Shown in pieces: positions 1-8,079 of a stretch of 64,000 nucleotides of DNA. The notes under the pieces are model-generated. The model was not told where the DNA came from and searched no databases. It saw only the letters and a list, made by a program, of their open reading frames with translations. The stretch is taken from contig JAHBTP010000001.1 of NCBI GenBank assembly GCA_019638485.1, positions 310,001 through 374,000 on the forward strand. Direction: 5' to 3'. Both the position numbers and the translations under genes were made by a program. Within the stretch, counting starts at the first letter, position 1. Each line of letters begins with the position of its first letter. This stretch comes from Ferruginibacter sp. (GTDB taxonomy: Bacteria; Bacteroidota; Bacteroidia; Chitinophagales; Chitinophagaceae).

Positions 1-603
1 ACCACATGGAGTTCCACATATAGATGCTCCGATTACGAAACCTGCGGCAGCCATAACGCCTATACAATCATCTCCTTCACCATAATACACCACTTTGCCG
101 TCAACCTCAGTATAGCACCCTATCCCTTTTGCCTGAGATACATCCTGGTTATTGATTAATCCAATAGTTACCAACAACACTTCTTTTTCATTTTTTGAAA
201 AACCACTCTCTAAAATTTTACTTGTTCTTTCTGTTAACCACTGCTTTTTGTTTTCCTTTTTAAGTGTTGTAGCGTTTTTAATTATGAGTGAAACTTCCTT
301 TTGTGCTTCCAAGCTCAGGTTGCTTTTTCTTAGTGCATCAGTTATTGATAAGGGAGATTTTTTAACAGCCTGAAATATTTGGCCGACAGTTTGTGCATCC
401 ATTTGAGTTTTTGATGGAATATCGCGCTGCATTTCCTTAATCATTTCATTTGTTAATGTTTTATCGGTAATTTTCTTTAGTTTTTCCAGCACGATGTTAC
501 CCGATACATACACATCATGGCATTGTTGATTATACGGATTGTTAGGTTGTGCTATTGCCAGCGTTGTACAGGCCAGCAATAGAAAAGAGAAAATAGTTTT
601 CAT
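1..603 (-). CDS. Secreted protein of unknown function, 3' end cut by window edge
   Basis: Reading the minus strand from an ATG at 603 gives about 201 codons without a stop, running off the window at position 1, so the C-terminus is missing. The product starts with a Sec signal peptide (MKTIFSFLLLACTTLAIAQ, cleavage probably near residue 19). A mature part follows that is rich in Lys, Gln and Thr and probably helical. Near the visible end there is a DDC motif and then a small-residue Ala/Gly-rich hydrophobic run with two more Cys (SICGTPCG). I do not recognise a family. The exported Cys-containing tail could form disulfides or a membrane-contacting segment, but this is inference. Confidence 0.7.
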   Translation of the reverse strand, partial: MKTIFSFLLLACTTLAIAQPNNPYNQQCHDVYVSGNIVLEKLKKITDKTLTNEMIKEMQRDIPSKTQMDAQTVGQIFQAVKKSPLSITDALRKSNLSLEAQKEVSLIIKNATTLKKENKKQWLTERTSKILESGFSKNEKEVLLVTIGLINNQDVSQAKGIGCYTEVDGKVVYYGEGDDCIGVMAAAGFVIGASICGTPCG

Positions 604-1174
604 AATTACAGAATTAAGGTAAATGTTGAAGAAAGATTTCTTTCAATACATAGTTCAACTCTATGTCCTACCTCGCTGTTTTTTGGCAAAGCTGTCGGAA
701 GTTATTCAAGCCATTGTTTTGACAAAGCTGAATTAAGAAAAAGCTTTTAACAAGAGATAAACATCAAATAGCGACAAGAATTTGATGGCAAAAATCTGTT
801 ACTTTCCCTTTTACTTTTTGTTGAATTTCTTTATTGCAGATTTATTTATACCTGAATGGGTACAATAAATGAGAGGCAAGAAGGCAGCATCACATTAACA
901 GCCTGTTTAAAAATTTTCGTTTCTATTCCTTATCGGTCAGCCGGGTACTTATCTAACATTATTTTTTCTCTAAGAACAAAATATTTAAGGCCCAATATCT
1001 TTTGCTTTATTATTAGATTTTTCAACGCTTGATTTTTTATTTAACGAGCGAAAATTTATGAAGGAGCAGGAATTTGATATTATAGCTAAATAGAATTACT
1101 GTTGCTGAACTTTGTACAAATGTTTCATAGAAATACTTTACCCGCTCCTTCAGAAATTTTTTGTTGTGCGTAGT
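604..1174. other. Gene-free stretch of about 570 bases
   Basis: This AT-rich stretch lies between two minus-strand genes: the edge-truncated secreted protein starts at 603 and the S9 peptidase ends at 1175. No open frame of credible length or coding character is visible on either strand. The only clear structure is the long-armed inverted repeat at 1051-1160. The promoter of the secreted protein should lie just above 603, but I could not identify a convincing TAnnTTTG box there. Confidence 0.6.
1051..1160. repeat. Inverted repeat, two 20-base arms about 70 bases apart
   Basis: The left arm is 1051-1070 (aaaatttatgaaggagcagg). The right arm, 1141-1160, is its reverse complement at 18 of 20 positions. 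The 70-base spacer has no obvious feature. The right arm begins only 15 bases past the stop codon of the S9 peptidase on the minus strand, so the transcript of that gene could fold into a large stem-loop. There is no U-tract directly after the arms, so it is not a standard intrinsic terminator. It could also be the remnant of a small mobile element. Confidence 0.6.
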
Positions 1175-3082
1175 TTAATTTTTTGATTTTAAGTGTTTGT
1201 CTAAAAATTTTTCCATAGCGCCATAAAAATCATATTGATTTTCTTGGTTAGTAAATCCATGCCCTTCGTCGTGTTTTACCATATATTCCACTTCTATTCC
1301 TCGTTTTTTTAAGGCAGCTACCATTTGGTCGCTTTCAGCTTTATTTACTCTTGGATCATTTGCTCCCTGTGCTATAAAAAGAGGTGTTTTTATTTTATCA
1401 GCATGCAGTGCCGGTGAAGCAGCAGCTAACATTAAACTGTCTTTCACAGGGTCGCCAACCATTTCATTCATACTTTCCATAAAAGATTTCCAATAAGCAG
1501 GTACAGTTTTGTAAAAAGTAAAAAGATTGCTTACACCTACATAATCCACGGCAGCGGCATACAAATCCGGCGTAAAGGTGACTCCGGCTAGGGTGGCATA
1601 ACCGCCATAGCTGGCGCCATAGATGGCTATTCTTTCTTCATCGGCAATTCCTTCTTCTATCAACCATTTTACACCATCTGTAATATCATCTTGCATTTTA
1701 TTACCCCATTCTTTAAATCCTGCTTCCCAAAATTTTCTACCATAGCCGGTACTTCCCCTAAAATTTATCTGTAAAACGGCATAACCTCTATTGGCTAAAA
1801 ACTGAACTTCGTGGTTAAAAAACCAGGTATCCCGAGACCATGGGCCACCATGAGGATTGATAATGACCGGAAGTTTTTTGGGTTCTAGACCTATTGGTGT
1901 AGTCAGATAGCCACTAATTTTCAGGCCATCTCTTGAGGTGTAAGTGATAGGCTGCATTTTACTCATTTGTTCTTCTTTTATCCAGTGATAGGGTTTTGAA
2001 ATTTCATCAAGTTGATTTGTTTTAAAATCAAAAAGATAAAAAACACCCGGATTGCGGTCTGACTCCGTTCTTACAATAGCTTTTGTTCTGGCATCGTCAT
2101 AACTTACAATTCGCAATTGGTCAGTATTTAATTGTTTATATAATTTATCATGAACATTTTTCCACTCAGGTTCAAAAATATATTTAGCTGGTTTTTCAGC
2201 ATCCCATTCTACGGATTTCAGTTGGTGTTTTAGTCGGTCATATTCTACATAAGCCAAATCATAATCAGGGTCTGAAAACAGTTCTTTGATTTCCTTTTTC
2301 GCTTTTGGGTCATAAGCAATTAGAGCAATTTTATCTCTTCCTAAATTGGATAAAGCAAAAATAGTTTTATTGTCTTGGTCAAAAGATGAAGGGGTAAATG
2401 TTTCTTTAAAATTAGTAGTCATCAATGGTTGGAAGCTGTCATGTTCCGAATCTCTGTAGTGCCAAGTATTATTTACACCATCGGTGAGTAATGCCATTCT
2501 TACCACAGCATTATGATCTACCAACCATTGGTTGAAATTTTCCTTGTTTTCGTATAATAGCTTTAAATCACCAGTTTTTACATTAATGAGATATGGATCA
2601 AAATATTCAGGAGTCCTTTTATTTAAACCAATGACCATTTCATTTTCTCTTCCCGGAAGGTCTCGTAACTGATCTATCTCTTCGGCACGCACTCCCGGAA
2701 AAGGCGTGAGATCTTTCAGGTCGGAACCATCAGGATTTACCGAAAACAAATGGAAATTTTCATCGCCATTATTATCCTGAATATATATAATCCGATTACC
2801 TTTCCAGCCATAAAACAGAATACTTCGTAGGGTGTCATTCGTTACACGAACCGTTGATTGTGTTTCTATATTTTGTATGAAGATGTTCATTTTATCTTTA
2901 TAATCAGCCCGATAACTGTAATACTTGCCATCGGGAGAAATTTTAAATGTAGTTTTATCTCCATTCTTAAAAAATGCCTCCATTTCAATGAATGGAGCAG
3001 GGGTTTCCTTTTCTTCCTGTTTGCAGGAATTAAGAAGTGTCATCAAAACAACTAAAATGGATAAAATTGAAACTCTATTCAT
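1175..3082 (-). CDS. S9 family prolyl oligopeptidase-like peptidase, lipoprotein
   Basis: Exported serine peptidase of the S9 (prolyl oligopeptidase / acylaminoacyl-peptidase) family, which cleaves short peptides. The N-terminus is a lipoprotein signal ending in LLNSC, so the mature protein is probably anchored to a membrane in the envelope. Residues about 35-370 resemble the WD40-like beta-propeller that gates the active site. The C-terminal part is the alpha/beta-hydrolase domain with GASYGG (nucleophile Ser491), Asp576 in GANDPR and His608 in DEGHGF, a complete catalytic triad in the usual order. The length of 635 residues is normal for the family. It is monocistronic: a terminator-bounded tRNA pair lies upstream and a gene-free stretch downstream. 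The substrate is unknown; nutrient peptide degradation is the likely role. Confidence 0.93.
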   Translation of the reverse strand: MNRVSILSILVVLMTLLNSCKQEEKETPAPFIEMEAFFKNGDKTTFKISPDGKYYSYRADYKDKMNIFIQNIETQSTVRVTNDTLRSILFYGWKGNRIIYIQDNNGDENFHLFSVNPDGSDLKDLTPFPGVRAEEIDQLRDLPGRENEMVIGLNKRTPEYFDPYLINVKTGDLKLLYENKENFNQWLVDHNAVVRMALLTDGVNNTWHYRDSEHDSFQPLMTTNFKETFTPSSFDQDNKTIFALSNLGRDKIALIAYDPKAKKEIKELFSDPDYDLAYVEYDRLKHQLKSVEWDAEKPAKYIFEPEWKNVHDKLYKQLNTDQLRIVSYDDARTKAIVRTESDRNPGVFYLFDFKTNQLDEISKPYHWIKEEQMSKMQPITYTSRDGLKISGYLTTPIGLEPKKLPVIINPHGGPWSRDTWFFNHEVQFLANRGYAVLQINFRGSTGYGRKFWEAGFKEWGNKMQDDITDGVKWLIEEGIADEERIAIYGASYGGYATLAGVTFTPDLYAAAVDYVGVSNLFTFYKTVPAYWKSFMESMNEMVGDPVKDSLMLAAASPALHADKIKTPLFIAQGANDPRVNKAESDQMVAALKKRGIEVEYMVKHDEGHGFTNQENQYDFYGAMEKFLDKHLKSKN

Positions 3083-3232
3083 AACTTAATTTTTTTGTAG
3101 GGTTACTTAAATTACGTATAACTTTTCTATTTGCGAAATGTGAAATGATTTGACCTCTTATTTCAAAGCATCAAACTGATTGAAAAAAATTTACCGCAAA
3201 ACGCATTGTTTGAGATTTTTTTAAAGCACATT

Positions 3233-3261
3233 AAAAAAGGCCACTCATTTAGAGTGACCTT
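3233..3261 (-). terminator. Intrinsic terminator after tRNA-Leu(UAA)
   Basis: Arms 3237-3246 and 3252-3261 form a 10-base stem with one G-T pair and a 5-base loop. On the minus strand the stem is followed by a run of T (A's at 3233-3238 on the plus strand). It lies 4 bases past the discriminator base of the tRNA, a standard position for ending the tRNA transcript. Confidence 0.85.
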
Positions 3262-3264
3262 CTG

Positions 3265-3350
3265 TGCCCCGGAACGGAGTTGAACCGTTACGACCATTGC
3301 TGATCACAGGATTTTAAGTCCTGCGTGTCTACCAATTCCACCACCGGGGC
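3265..3350 (-). tRNA. tRNA-Leu (anticodon UAA)
   Basis: The minus strand folds as a class II tRNA. The acceptor stem is GCCCCGG/CCGGGGC, with the D-arm motif TGGTAGACACG. The anticodon stem CAGGA/TCCTG encloses loop CTTAAAA, giving anticodon TAA. A long variable arm follows, then the T-arm with GGTTCAACTCC. The discriminator is A, as required by leucyl-tRNA synthetase. CCA is not encoded and must be added after transcription. It is the second gene of a two-tRNA unit with tRNA-Gly(GCC). Confidence 0.96.
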
Positions 3351-3370
3351 TATAAGAGAAGACTCTTATA
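3351..3370. other. Perfect hairpin in the spacer between the two tRNA genes
   Basis: Arms tataagag (3351-3358) and ctcttata (3363-3370) are perfect complements around a 4-base loop. The hairpin touches the 5' end of tRNA-Leu. In a read-through transcript it could present the RNase P cleavage site or act as a spacer structure. It has no T-tract on the minus strand, so it is not a terminator. Confidence 0.55.
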
Positions 3371-3390
3371 AAAGAGGTGGTAAGATACCG

Positions 3391-3415
3391 AAAAAAAATC
3401 CCGACCTTGGTCGGG
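3391..3415 (-). terminator. Intrinsic terminator directly after tRNA-Gly(GCC)
   Basis: A 16-base palindrome at 3400-3415 (cccgacc/ggtcggg with a two-base centre) is followed on the minus strand by eight T's (A's at 3391-3398). The stem is strong and GC-rich. It stands between tRNA-Gly and tRNA-Leu although both genes point the same way, so tRNA-Leu either depends on read-through or has its own promoter. Confidence 0.8.
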
Positions 3416-3421
3416 AAGATG

Positions 3422-3494
<73 letters not shown>

Positions 3495-3528
3495 AAGGTG
3501 TATAAGAACTATATTTAGTTTGGGATTG

Positions 3529-3558
3529 CAAAAATAGGAGGTTGCAATCAAATTCAAA
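3529..3558 (-). promoter_or_regulatory. Promoter of the tRNA-Gly / tRNA-Leu unit
   Basis: On the minus strand a TTTG (plus-strand caaa at 3555-3558) is followed after 18 bases by TATTTTTG (plus-strand caaaaata at 3529-3536). This fits the Bacteroidota consensus of TTTG near -33 and TAnnTTTG near -7. Transcription would start about 25-30 bases before the tRNA-Gly 5' end at 3494. Confidence 0.65.
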
Positions 3559-3566
3559 AAAACTTT

Positions 3567-3770
3567 TTATTTGTATTCCGGATTATACAGTGTACTCTCA
3601 GGTACAGTTACTTTTGGATGACCTTTATACCGATGGGAGTATAAATTATAGCAGCCTCCTAATGTAAATGCTACAATAAGAAATACCTGACAATAGAATA
3701 AGAATCTAGAAGAAGAAACCCAATTATGAGTAAAATCTTTGTGTTTGGTTTCAATGATTTCCTGCTCCAT
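3567..3770 (-). CDS. Small single-pass membrane protein, unknown function
   Basis: A 67-residue product, not recognised. An acidic and polar N-terminus (MEQEIIETKHKDF) is followed by one hydrophobic segment at about residues 24-42 and a short basic, Tyr- and Pro-containing tail. A single-spanning inner-membrane protein is the natural reading. It starts 35 bases after the stop of the glycosyltransferase on the same strand and may be co-transcribed with it. Codon usage resembles that of its neighbours, which supports a real gene. The function cannot be told from the sequence. Confidence 0.6.
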   Translation of the reverse strand: MEQEIIETKHKDFTHNWVSSSRFLFYCQVFLIVAFTLGGCYNLYSHRYKGHPKVTVPESTLYNPEYK

Positions 3771-3805
3771 AAGAAATTAATTTTCAAAGCAAAAATAAGC
3801 GGTTA

Positions 3806-4879
3806 TTACTTATAATACACAATTTTATCAAACGTTTTTTTTCGTTTTACAAAATGCTGCCAAATCAAGCTCCCACGGTACTTTCCGTTTAATGAAAAGG
3901 ATTCCGAAATTTTGGGTTTGGAATAGTTCTTTTTAGCTACCCAATTATAATAGCTCCAATGTGCTTTTAAAATAACCGGTATAGCACCTGCATTTCCTTG
4001 TAACAAATAACGAATAGCTGCTATACCATCAAGACACAAACGAAGTGGTATCTTAAAACATTTTTCAGTTTTTGAAAGATTTTTATGCAGCATAACCAGG
4101 TTATTTCTAAAATTGAGATATATTTTTTGGTTACTTTCCTTAGATAATGTGCCACCTCCCACGTGATAAACCACAGAGTTTGGCTGACAATAAATATATT
4201 TTCCGGTCTTCTGAATTCTCCAGCATAAATCAATTTCTTCTTGATGGGCAAAAAAGAATGGATCAAAACCATCGTTTAAGTGAAACTCCTCTGCTCTAAT
4301 AAATAAAGCAGCTCCGGTAGCCCAAAAGCAGGGAGCTGCATCATCGTATTGACCGTTATCAGTTTCGCAATAATCAAATACCCTCCCTCTGGCAAATGGA
4401 TATCCCCAATTATCAATCCATCCTCCGGCAGCGCCTGCATATTCAAATTTATTTCGGTGATGAAAAGATAACAGCTTTGGCTGGCAGGCTGCAATTCTCT
4501 TATTTTCTTCCATTAAATAAATAATGGGCTCTATCCAACCGGCGGTTACTTCCACATCGCTATTTAACAACACATAATAATCTGCATTCACTTGTTTAAG
4601 TGCGGTATTATATCCCCCCGCAAATCCTAAGTTCTCATTTAAAACAATACACTCAATGGATGGATATGTCTTTTTTAACCAGGCTACTGATTGGTCTGTT
4701 GATGCATTATCTGCCACAATAATTCTATAAGCCGGGTAAGTAGTTTTTAGTAAAAAGGGAATAAACTGTTCTAAAAAGTGCCTTCCGTTATAATTGAGAA
4801 TAACCACCGCCACATCAGGCAATGATTTACCGGTAATGAGATGTTCAATAGCAGGAGGAATATTCATTATTGATTGCAA
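3806..4879 (-). CDS. Glycosyltransferase family 2 (rhamnosyltransferase-like)
   Basis: Cytoplasmic or membrane-associated GT-A fold enzyme that transfers a nucleotide-activated sugar to a cell-surface glycan. The N-terminal nucleotide-binding part has VVILNYNGRHFLEQF, DNASTDQS and NLGFAGGYN. The metal-binding step is LLNSDVEV, an NSD variant of DXD typical of the WbbL/rhamnosyltransferase branch. A GAALFIRAEEF segment and an acceptor-site EEIDLCWR motif follow, then a weakly hydrophobic C-terminus. The length of 357 residues is normal. A second in-frame Met at residue 5 is an alternative start. No other polysaccharide genes are adjacent, so the glycan target is unknown. Confidence 0.9.
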   Translation of the reverse strand: MQSIMNIPPAIEHLITGKSLPDVAVVILNYNGRHFLEQFIPFLLKTTYPAYRIIVADNASTDQSVAWLKKTYPSIECIVLNENLGFAGGYNTALKQVNADYYVLLNSDVEVTAGWIEPIIYLMEENKRIAACQPKLLSFHHRNKFEYAGAAGGWIDNWGYPFARGRVFDYCETDNGQYDDAAPCFWATGAALFIRAEEFHLNDGFDPFFFAHQEEIDLCWRIQKTGKYIYCQPNSVVYHVGGGTLSKESNQKIYLNFRNNLVMLHKNLSKTEKCFKIPLRLCLDGIAAIRYLLQGNAGAIPVILKAHWSYYNWVAKKNYSKPKISESFSLNGKYRGSLIWQHFVKRKKTFDKIVYYK

Positions 4880-4953
4880 GTTAAAATTTCCCTATTAAAT
4901 TATTCACATTGTATGGGTGAATTAACGCTGAAAATTACTCCTTACATTTACGT

Positions 4954-6102
4954 ATGATTCAACAATGGTTAAATTGGCGGGCTGCATTGGGCGTTATTGC
5001 CATTGCTATTGTAATGGGCACATTATTTTATTCTGATTTTTTAGCAAAAAAAATTGCTTCTGAAGAAAAGGTGAAAATTGAACAATGGGTGGAGGCACTA
5101 AAGGATATTAATAACCCTGATATCATTGAAACCCATCTGTCTAGCATGATTTTGACTGAAAATAGCAAGGATATACCTATGATTACTGTTACAGAAATGG
5201 ATAGTATTCTTGATTATCGAAACCTTGACTCTGTGAAAGTAGAAACAGATAAAAATTATTTATCTGCCATGCTTTCATCCTTTAAACAATTAAATCAACC
5301 GGTGGTTTGGAGTAACCCGCATAACCCTACTCAAAAAAATTTAGTTTATTACGGAGAAAGCAAATTGTTGAAACAAATACGATACTTCCCAATGATTCAA
5401 CTTTTGGTAGTAGCCTTGTTTATTGTGGTGATGATGGTTACTATTAGTTTGCGTAATAAGAGTACACAAAATCAGGTTTGGGCGGGTATGGCAAAAGAAA
5501 CGGCCCATCAATTAGGCACTCCAATTTCTTCATTAGAAGGTTGGGTGGAAATGCTTAAATCATCACCCGAACAAGAAAAAGTGGCTGCTGAAATGGAAAA
5601 AGATGTAGAGCGATTAAAATTAGTTAGTGATCGCTTTGGGAAAATTGGAAGCCTGCCGCAACTTGAAGAAGTTTTGCTTTTGGACCAGGTGAATGGTATG
5701 GTTGATTATTTAAAAAGAAGAGCTCCTGAAAAAGTGAAATTTGAAATTTCAACGGCAGACAAGGAAGTGCGGGCAATGATAAATCCATTATTGTTTAACT
5801 GGGTAGTGGAAAATCTTCTTAAGAATGCACTGGATGCTATGGGTGGAAGTGGTGAAATACGGATAAATATTTCTGATGAACCCACCCGCATTAAAATAGA
5901 TATTTCAGATTCAGGAAAAGGAATTTCAAAGAAAAATATTCCTAATGTGTTTAAACCGGGATTTACTACAAAACAAAGAGGCTGGGGGCTTGGCCTTTCC
6001 TTGTCCAAAAGAATTATTGAACATTATCATGGAGGCGAATTGTTTGTTAAGCACAGTGAACTGGGAAAAGGAACCACGTTCCGGATGGTGCTGAGGAAAT
6101 AG
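4954..6102 (+). CDS. Orphan membrane sensor histidine kinase
   Basis: Two-component sensor with an N-terminal membrane helix (about residues 10-30), a short extracytoplasmic domain of about 115 residues, and a second helix near 147-167. The H-box ETAHQLGTPISSLEGW carries phospho-acceptor His185. The HATPase domain shows the N-box ENLLKNALDAM, the G1 box DSGKGIS and the G2 region GWGLGLSLSK. The length is normal for a compact kinase. No response regulator is encoded nearby, so the partner must lie elsewhere. It is transcribed divergently from the glycosyltransferase, 74 bases away, and is followed by tRNA-Leu(GAG). The signal sensed is unknown. Confidence 0.93.
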   Translation: MIQQWLNWRAALGVIAIAIVMGTLFYSDFLAKKIASEEKVKIEQWVEALKDINNPDIIETHLSSMILTENSKDIPMITVTEMDSILDYRNLDSVKVETDKNYLSAMLSSFKQLNQPVVWSNPHNPTQKNLVYYGESKLLKQIRYFPMIQLLVVALFIVVMMVTISLRNKSTQNQVWAGMAKETAHQLGTPISSLEGWVEMLKSSPEQEKVAAEMEKDVERLKLVSDRFGKIGSLPQLEEVLLLDQVNGMVDYLKRRAPEKVKFEISTADKEVRAMINPLLFNWVVENLLKNALDAMGGSGEIRINISDEPTRIKIDISDSGKGISKKNIPNVFKPGFTTKQRGWGLGLSLSKRIIEHYHGGELFVKHSELGKGTTFRMVLRK

Positions 6103-6155
6103 ATAATTATATCGTTGAGAAAATATCTTTAATTTTGTGATAGTTCATTTGTTAT

Positions 6156-6239
6156 GCGGCGATGGCGAAATTGGTAGACGCACTACTTTGAGGTGGTAGC
6201 GCCCGAAAGGGTGTGGGAGTTCGAATCTCCTTTGCCGCA
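6156..6239 (+). tRNA. tRNA-Leu (anticodon GAG)
   Basis: Class II cloverleaf: acceptor GCGGCGA/TTGCCGC with one G-T pair, D-arm with TTGGTAGACGC, anticodon stem CTACT/GGTAG around loop TTGAGGT (anticodon GAG), a long variable arm (gcgcccgaaagggtg) and T-arm with AGTTCGAATCTCC. Discriminator A; CCA is not encoded. A possible -7 box TAATTTTG lies at 6130-6137, and a strong terminator follows at 6285-6309. Confidence 0.96.
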
Positions 6240-6284
6240 CATATTATGCCCACCAACTATATTTGGAGGCCAAATTACATCTTA

Positions 6285-6309
6285 AACCCACTGCTAAGTG
6301 GGTTTTTTT
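6285..6309 (+). terminator. Intrinsic terminator after tRNA-Leu(GAG)
   Basis: Arms aacccact (6285-6292) and agtgggtt (6297-6304) form a perfect 8-base stem with the loop gcta, followed by a T-run to 6309. It ends the tRNA transcript and insulates the efflux operon promoter that starts some 60 bases later. Confidence 0.88.
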
Positions 6310-6371
6310 ATTTCATCAACCTTAGAGATTAAAGGAGAGGATGTAACCGCTTTTTGCATTTTATAAATTTT

Positions 6372-6406
6372 TTAGTTCGTATTTTACCGAACTAACCATA
6401 ACTTTG
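6372..6406 (+). promoter_or_regulatory. Promoter with palindromic operator for the efflux operon
   Basis: Perfect 8-base arms TTAGTTCG (6372-6379) and CGAACTAA (6388-6395) flank an 8-base AT-rich centre. A -7 box TAACTTTG (6399-6406) begins 3 bases after the right arm, so the palindrome fills the region between the expected -33 and -7 elements. The first gene of the operon, a GbsR/MarR-type regulator, starts at 6435. A dimeric repressor bound here would block the promoter, so autoregulated control of the pump is the simplest reading. Confidence 0.7.
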
Positions 6407-6434
6407 CATTCGTATTCTTAAAATTTATGCCAAG

Positions 6435-6953
6435 ATGCAGCGCAAGAAATTAGAAGAACGAAAGAAGAAATTAATTGAAAAATTGGGAGCTTATCTTGAG
6501 GATGAAAACCAGGTACCTCCCCTTGCCGCAAGAATAATTACTTATTTAATAATCCAACATGATTGTGGAATAACTTTTGACCAATTGGTGAACGATTTAG
6601 GTGCCAGTAAGAGTACAATTTCAACCCACTTAAATAATTTGATTGCTCAAAAGAGAGTAGATTACTTTACTAAAACCGGCGACCGAAAGCGTTATTATAT
6701 CATTTCTTCCGGGCATATCATTCGAAAAATAGCAGCTTTAGTTTTAAAATGGGAGCATGAAATTGATTTACGAAAGGAGGTATTGAAGTATAAGGAGGAT
6801 TACAATAAGTTGTATCAAACAAAATCACATACAACAGAAATAGAACGCGCCATGCTTCATTTTTTAGAAGAATCAGTAGTCTATTTCAGACGTCAAATAA
6901 AAAAACATAAATCTCAAATTAACGATCTAACAGATATAGTATATGAAGACTAA
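6435..6953 (+). CDS. GbsR/MarR-type transcriptional regulator of the efflux operon
   Basis: Winged-helix DNA-binding protein of 172 residues in the GbsR branch of the MarR superfamily. A basic N-terminal helix precedes an HTH at about residues 38-75 (FDQLVNDLGASKSTIST as the recognition region) and a wing with KTGDRKRYY. The C-terminal helices (residues 90-172), with alternating charged and hydrophobic positions, probably serve dimerisation. It is the first gene of the RND operon and overlaps the next gene by 11 bases, indicating translational coupling. A local repressor acting at the palindrome at 6372-6395 is inferred. An ATG at 6428 is out of frame, so 6435 is the start. Confidence 0.85.
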   Translation: MQRKKLEERKKKLIEKLGAYLEDENQVPPLAARIITYLIIQHDCGITFDQLVNDLGASKSTISTHLNNLIAQKRVDYFTKTGDRKRYYIISSGHIIRKIAALVLKWEHEIDLRKEVLKYKEDYNKLYQTKSHTTEIERAMLHFLEESVVYFRRQIKKHKSQINDLTDIVYED

Positions 6954-8058
6954 TTATTTGCTTACCATAGCATCTGCGCTTATTATAGCCGGTTGTGGGT
7001 CAAAATCCAATACAAAAAAAATGAACTTCCAACAGACGCCTACGGTGTCAGTTATTCAATTACCTGTAAAGGATATATTAGGCCAAGTTTCACATCCGGT
7101 AAGTATTGAAGGAATTGTAAATAGTGAAGTGCGTCCAAAAATCCAAGGGTTTATCACCGGTGTTTTTGTTGATGAGGGTGCTTATGTTCGTAAAGGGCAG
7201 CTTTTATTTCAGTTGGAAACGAATTCACTTTCTGAAGATGCACGTGCGGCGAAAGCTAATGTAGATGCAGCTCAAGTTGGCGTTGACCAATTAAAGCCCC
7301 TTGTTGAGCAAAATATTATTAGTACTGTTCAACTTGAAACAGCAAAAGCAAAACTTGCTCAGGCAAAGGCAGCTTATCTTGCCGTTTCGGCCAATATAGG
7401 ATATGCTCGTATTGTTAGCCCCATTGATGGATATGTAGGAACGATTGCCTACCGACAAGGCTCTTTGGTTAGTCCAACAAACCCTCTACCCATCACCACC
7501 ATCTCCAATACCAATGAAGTATATGCTTACTTTTCAATGAATGAAGGTGAGTATGTAGATTTTCTTCAACAAACACCAGGAAATAATTTGGCCGAAAAAA
7601 TAGTTCATTTTCCAAAAGTAAAATTGAAAATGGCCAACGGACAAATGTATAAATATGAAGGAACTATTCATACGGTAACTGCTCAAATAGACCCTACAAC
7701 GGGGTCGGTAAGTTTTAGAGCTACATTTCCAAATCCTGAACATCTTATTTCTAATGGAAGCAGCGGTACAATAATAATTCCTAAGCTATATAAAAATGTT
7801 ACGGTGGTTCCGGCGGTGTCCACTTATGAGCAACAAGGAAAGACTTATGTATATGAACTGCTGAAAGATAGTACAGTTTCTCCTGTAATTATAGATGTAC
7901 AAGAACAAATTGATAATATTATTGTAGCAGGTGAAGGAATAAAATCCGGTATTGAAATTGTTGCTAAAGATGCCGGAAAGTTGCGTGATAAGATGAAGGT
8001 TAAAGCGGTGCCTACATCGTTTGATAGTATAGCAAAAGTAATTGTACCTGTATTTTAA
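6943..8058 (+). CDS. RND efflux periplasmic adaptor (membrane fusion protein), lipoprotein
   Basis: AcrA/MexA-type adaptor that links the inner-membrane pump to the outer-membrane channel. The signal peptide ends in the lipobox ALIIAGC, so it is tethered to the inner membrane by lipid. The lipoyl/barrel-sandwich halves show SVEGIVNSEVRPKIQGF-like and VRKGQLLFQLE motifs near residues 60-95. An alpha-helical hairpin rich in Ala/Lys (about 100-150) follows, then the second lipoyl half GYVGTIAYRQGSLV and the beta-barrel and membrane-proximal domains. The length of 371 residues is normal. It is co-transcribed with the regulator upstream (overlap) and the pump downstream (21-base gap). Confidence 0.94.
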   Translation: MKTNYLLTIASALIIAGCGSKSNTKKMNFQQTPTVSVIQLPVKDILGQVSHPVSIEGIVNSEVRPKIQGFITGVFVDEGAYVRKGQLLFQLETNSLSEDARAAKANVDAAQVGVDQLKPLVEQNIISTVQLETAKAKLAQAKAAYLAVSANIGYARIVSPIDGYVGTIAYRQGSLVSPTNPLPITTISNTNEVYAYFSMNEGEYVDFLQQTPGNNLAEKIVHFPKVKLKMANGQMYKYEGTIHTVTAQIDPTTGSVSFRATFPNPEHLISNGSSGTIIIPKLYKNVTVVPAVSTYEQQGKTYVYELLKDSTVSPVIIDVQEQIDNIIVAGEGIKSGIEIVAKDAGKLRDKMKVKAVPTSFDSIAKVIVPVF

Positions 8059-8079
8059 AATTGATTTTAATAATCGGAT

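Noticed and set aside
152..373. Plus-strand open frame of 73 codons
   Set aside because: It lies antisense inside the secreted-protein gene, which has a signal peptide and better coding character.
4021..4494. Two minus-strand frames inside the glycosyltransferase gene
   Set aside because: Alternative frames of a continuous, motif-complete GT2 gene; no sign of frameshift.
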